Below are positions 61,796-64,000 of a stretch of 64,000 bases of DNA, piece after piece. The notes under the pieces are model-generated. The model had not been told where the DNA came from and ran no database searches. It saw only the letters and a list, made by a program, of their open reading frames with translations. The stretch comes from Priestia megaterium (GTDB lineage Bacteria > Bacillota > Bacilli > Bacillales > Bacillaceae_H). A program made the translations under genes and the position numbers. The DNA is taken from positions 183,972 to 247,971 of the forward strand of contig VTEF01000002.1 of NCBI GenBank assembly GCA_008180335.1, in the 5' to 3' direction. How positions within the stretch are numbered: position 1 is the first letter of the stretch; every line of letters starts with the position of its first letter.

Positions 61796-62455
61796 ATGAA
61801 AAAGCAATTTGCAGTATTAGGATTAGGACGTTTTGGCGGAAGTCTTGTAGAGGAGTTTGCTAATTTAGATGTAGATGTACTGGCAATCGACCGAAATCAG
61901 GAAGTAGTGAATAAGTTTGGCAACTTAGCGACATATGTCGTACAGGCAAATGCAGTTGACGAGGCGAGTCTAAAAGGCCTTGGTATCCGAAATGTTGACC
62001 ATGCCATCATCTCATTTGGTGATGATATTGAAGCGAGCGTCCTTGTAACAATGCTTTTAAAAGATATGGGTGTGAAACAAGTTTGGGTCAAAGCAGTAAA
62101 CACTTATCACCAGAAGGTACTTGAAAAGATTGGTGCAGATAAGGTAATCCATCCAGAGAGAGATATGGCTAAGCGAATTGCTCATCATGTTGTATCTGAG
62201 AAAATCATTGATTATATTGAGTTATCAAAAGACTACAGTATTGTTGAAATTATGGCGTCAAGAAAGTTAAACAATAAAACATTATTTGATTTAAATATCC
62301 GTTCAAAATACGGTTGCAACATCATTGGATTTCAACGGAGAGATGGGGAAATGGTGATTTCTCCAACAGCACATGAGATTATTCATGAAGGAGATATGCT
62401 GATTGTGATCGGCCATAACCGTGATATTAACCGTTTTGAAGAAGAGGGAGTTTAA
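61796..62455 (+). CDS. ktrA: K+ uptake regulatory subunit KtrA (RCK)
   Basis: The 219-residue protein has an RCK_N Rossmann domain (VLGLGRFGGSLVEEFANLDVDVLAID, then VVQANAVDE) and an RCK_C domain (about 135-219: LSKDYSIVEIMASRKLNNKTL, HEGDMLIVIG), which bind nucleotides and c-di-AMP respectively in the family. It forms an octameric ring on the membrane subunit. The ydaO riboswitch upstream points to KtrA rather than KtrC. It ends 2 bases before ktrB. Confidence 0.93.
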   Translation: MKKQFAVLGLGRFGGSLVEEFANLDVDVLAIDRNQEVVNKFGNLATYVVQANAVDEASLKGLGIRNVDHAIISFGDDIEASVLVTMLLKDMGVKQVWVKAVNTYHQKVLEKIGADKVIHPERDMAKRIAHHVVSEKIIDYIELSKDYSIVEIMASRKLNNKTLFDLNIRSKYGCNIIGFQRRDGEMVISPTAHEIIHEGDMLIVIGHNRDINRFEEEGV

Positions 62456-62457
62456 CC

Positions 62458-63786
62458 ATGAGCCTGTCAAGAAATATAAAACTTACTCCGCCTCAATTGT
62501 TAAGCTCCATTTTTGGCGGAGGTATTATTATCGGGGCATTACTTTTAATGCTTCCGTTTTCAACAACGGAGCCAATTACATGGATTGATGCGTTGTTTAC
62601 TTCCACGTCTGCGATGACCGTAACGGGATTAGCAGTGGTTGATACAGGAACGCGATTTACAGTTATTGGTCAAGTTATTATTATGCTGCTTATTCAAGTC
62701 GGCGGGCTTGGTATTATGTCATTTGCTGTTCTGATTTTTATCATGCTAGGTAAGAAAATTGGTTTTAAAGAGCGTATGGTTGTACAGCAAGCGTTAAATC
62801 AGACTAATATTGGCGGTGTAGTACTGCTTGTTAAACGGTTATTTATGTTTTCGTTTGCAATTGAATTTATTGCGCTTATTTTCTTAGCTATTCGCTGGGT
62901 TCCTGAATTCGGGTGGTCGAAAGGGTTGTTTTTCAGCCTGTTCCATGCCATATCAGCATTTAATAACGCAGGCTTTGGTTTATTATCAGATAGCTTAATG
63001 CAATACGTAGGAGACCCGATTATTAATATTACCATTTCCCTGTTGTTTATTATTGGCGGACTTGGCTTTACAGTGCTGGCTGATATGTGGGTAAAGAAAT
63101 CTTATAAAAAGCTGAGTCTTCACTCTAAAATTATGATTGTCAGCACATTTGTGATTAATATTTTGGCAATGCTGCTTATTTTCTTTTTGGAGTACGGGAA
63201 TGCCAAAACATTAGGAGCGCTGTCATTAGGAGATAAATTGTGGGCGTCTTATTTTCAAGCGGTCACGACCAGAACAGCTGGTTTTAATTCAGTTGATATT
63301 GCAAGTCTAGATGAGTCGACTATCTTTCTGATGATTTTATTAATGTTTGTTGGAGCAGGAAGTGCTTCAACAGGCGGAGGCATTAAACTGACAACATTTG
63401 TCGTTATTATTTTCGCGGTACTCTCTTTTTTACGCGGAAGAGAAGATAGTGTCCTATTTCAACGCAGGCTCAATCCAATCTATGTTTTTAAAGCATTAGC
63501 TATTTCGATGATTTCGGTCATGTTTGTCTTTTTTGCTACGTTTGTTTTAAACATTTTTGAATCGGAGCGGATTCCGTTTATTCAAATTATGTTTGAAGTC
63601 GTTTCAGCATTTGGCACAGTCGGATTATCGATGGGAGCAACGCCTGAGCTTTCTTACTTCGGACGTATCATCATTATTTTTATTATGTTTTTAGGAAAAT
63701 TAGGACCGTTGACGCTCATGTTCTCGTTAGCAAAACCAAAGCGTGAAGCGATTCGCTATCCAAATGAAGATATATTAATCGGTTGA
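62458..63786 (+). CDS. ktrB: K+ channel-like uptake subunit KtrB
   Basis: The 442-residue membrane protein belongs to the SKT (Trk/Ktr/HKT) family with four pore repeats. The selectivity-filter glycines are seen in TSAMTVTGLAV, SAFNNAGFGLL, TTRTAGFNSVD and SAFGTVGLSMG. An intramembrane gating-loop region GAGSASTGGGIKLTT (about residue 305) is present. It takes up potassium with sodium, in complex with KtrA, encoded 2 bases upstream. GAAGAGGGAG in the ktrA end serves as ribosome binding site. Confidence 0.95.
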   Translation: MSLSRNIKLTPPQLLSSIFGGGIIIGALLLMLPFSTTEPITWIDALFTSTSAMTVTGLAVVDTGTRFTVIGQVIIMLLIQVGGLGIMSFAVLIFIMLGKKIGFKERMVVQQALNQTNIGGVVLLVKRLFMFSFAIEFIALIFLAIRWVPEFGWSKGLFFSLFHAISAFNNAGFGLLSDSLMQYVGDPIINITISLLFIIGGLGFTVLADMWVKKSYKKLSLHSKIMIVSTFVINILAMLLIFFLEYGNAKTLGALSLGDKLWASYFQAVTTRTAGFNSVDIASLDESTIFLMILLMFVGAGSASTGGGIKLTTFVVIIFAVLSFLRGREDSVLFQRRLNPIYVFKALAISMISVMFVFFATFVLNIFESERIPFIQIMFEVVSAFGTVGLSMGATPELSYFGRIIIIFIMFLGKLGPLTLMFSLAKPKREAIRYPNEDILIG

Positions 63787-63814
63787 AAAAACGCCCTTAT
63801 AAGGGCGTTTTTTC
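63785..63814 (+). terminator. Bidirectional terminator after ktrB
   Basis: AAAAAACGCCCTTATAAGGGCGTTTTTT, a perfect palindrome starting at the ktrB stop codon. Confidence 0.93.
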
Positions 63815-63847
63815 ATGTCTATATAACAGGTGCGGTTTCGTTGTCAG

Positions 63848-63937
63848 TTATGAAATGGCAGTAATTCCTAGTATGGCCGCAATTAGCAGAAAAAAAGTGA
63901 ACATCAGTATGCTCGGTAATTTTGACTGATTGTGCAT
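63848..63937 (-). CDS. 29-residue single-pass membrane peptide
   Basis: On the minus strand ATG at 63937, preceded by AAAGGAGGTAG at ideal spacing, opens a 29-codon frame: polar start MHNQSKLPS and a hydrophobic helix ILMFTFFLLIAAILGITAIS to the end. It is convergent with ktrB and shares the terminator. The strong site and clean TM helix argue for a real gene. No family is recognised. Confidence 0.55.
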   Translation of the reverse strand: MHNQSKLPSILMFTFFLLIAAILGITAIS

Positions 63938-64000
63938 GAAACTACCTCCTTTACAAATCAGTTTTTTTGTTCTTGCAGATAGTTAGTTGAACCAATCGGA

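Overview
The window looks like the chromosome of a low-GC, Gram-positive, endospore-forming Bacillaceae bacterium (Bacillus or Priestia type). The evidence is AT-rich sequence, strong AGGAGG ribosome binding sites, many Bacillus-type gene clusters (CssRS/HtrA, murQRP-namZ-nagZ, glcDF with a CdaR-type regulator, KtrAB under a c-di-AMP riboswitch), and strong intrinsic terminators after most transcription units. I see no phage, IS element or CRISPR array. This is mostly ordinary chromosome with short accessory patches.

Layout. 0-2.2 kb: a LacI-type NtdR-like regulator (cut by the window edge), a wrecked ntdA, an intact ntdB-like phosphatase, and a frameshifted gene scrap. 2.3-9 kb: LysE exporter, small monooxygenase, metallo-hydrolase, catechol dioxygenase catE, nitronate monooxygenase, KinB-like orphan sensor kinase. 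9.2-13.3 kb: glycolate oxidase glcDF and its CdaR-type regulator. 13.4-21.3 kb: a muramic acid salvage locus (murQ-murR-murP-mupG-namZ-nagZ) combining secreted and intracellular muropeptide cleavage. 21.4-25 kb: TetR/DHA2 efflux pair and an orphan Rieske oxygenase. 25.3-33.5 kb: a lone tRNA-Thr, a betaine/ergothioneine-type ABC transporter with fused permease and binding protein, an LCP cell-wall ligase, and a proline-type peptidase. 33.7-39 kb: SUFU-domain protein, two unknown small proteins that share a motif, DUF2809, and a large secreted pullulanase with a cre site. 39-46 kb: cardiolipin synthase, MerR/TipAS regulator, GNAT, class V aminotransferase, GntR plus DMT exporter. 45.6-49 kb: cobalamin riboswitch and btuCDF. 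49-58 kb: acyl-CoA thioesterase, NhaC, a SpoIID-like protein split by cell-wall-binding repeats, then cssRS divergent from htrA, which overlaps a PrsA-like foldase gene. 58-64 kb: MhqR-controlled dioxygenase, small kinase, Lrp regulator, CMD protein, and a long structured leader before ktrAB.

How genes work together. The mur locus releases MurNAc and GlcNAc outside the cell (NamZ, NagZ), imports and phosphorylates MurNAc or its disaccharide (MurP), splits the phosphodisaccharide (MupG) and opens MurNAc-6P (MurQ), under MurR. CssRS probably induces HtrA and the lipoprotein foldase together under secretion stress. catE and the Mhq-type dioxygenase form a quinone/catechol stress response spread over two loci. 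The best candidates for something undescribed are the three-way-junction RNA domain placed at the 5' end of the ktrAB leader just ahead of the c-di-AMP riboswitch, the multi-hairpin element at 32.1-32.3 kb, the paired small proteins at 34.6-35.2 kb, and several very small genes with good ribosome binding sites.
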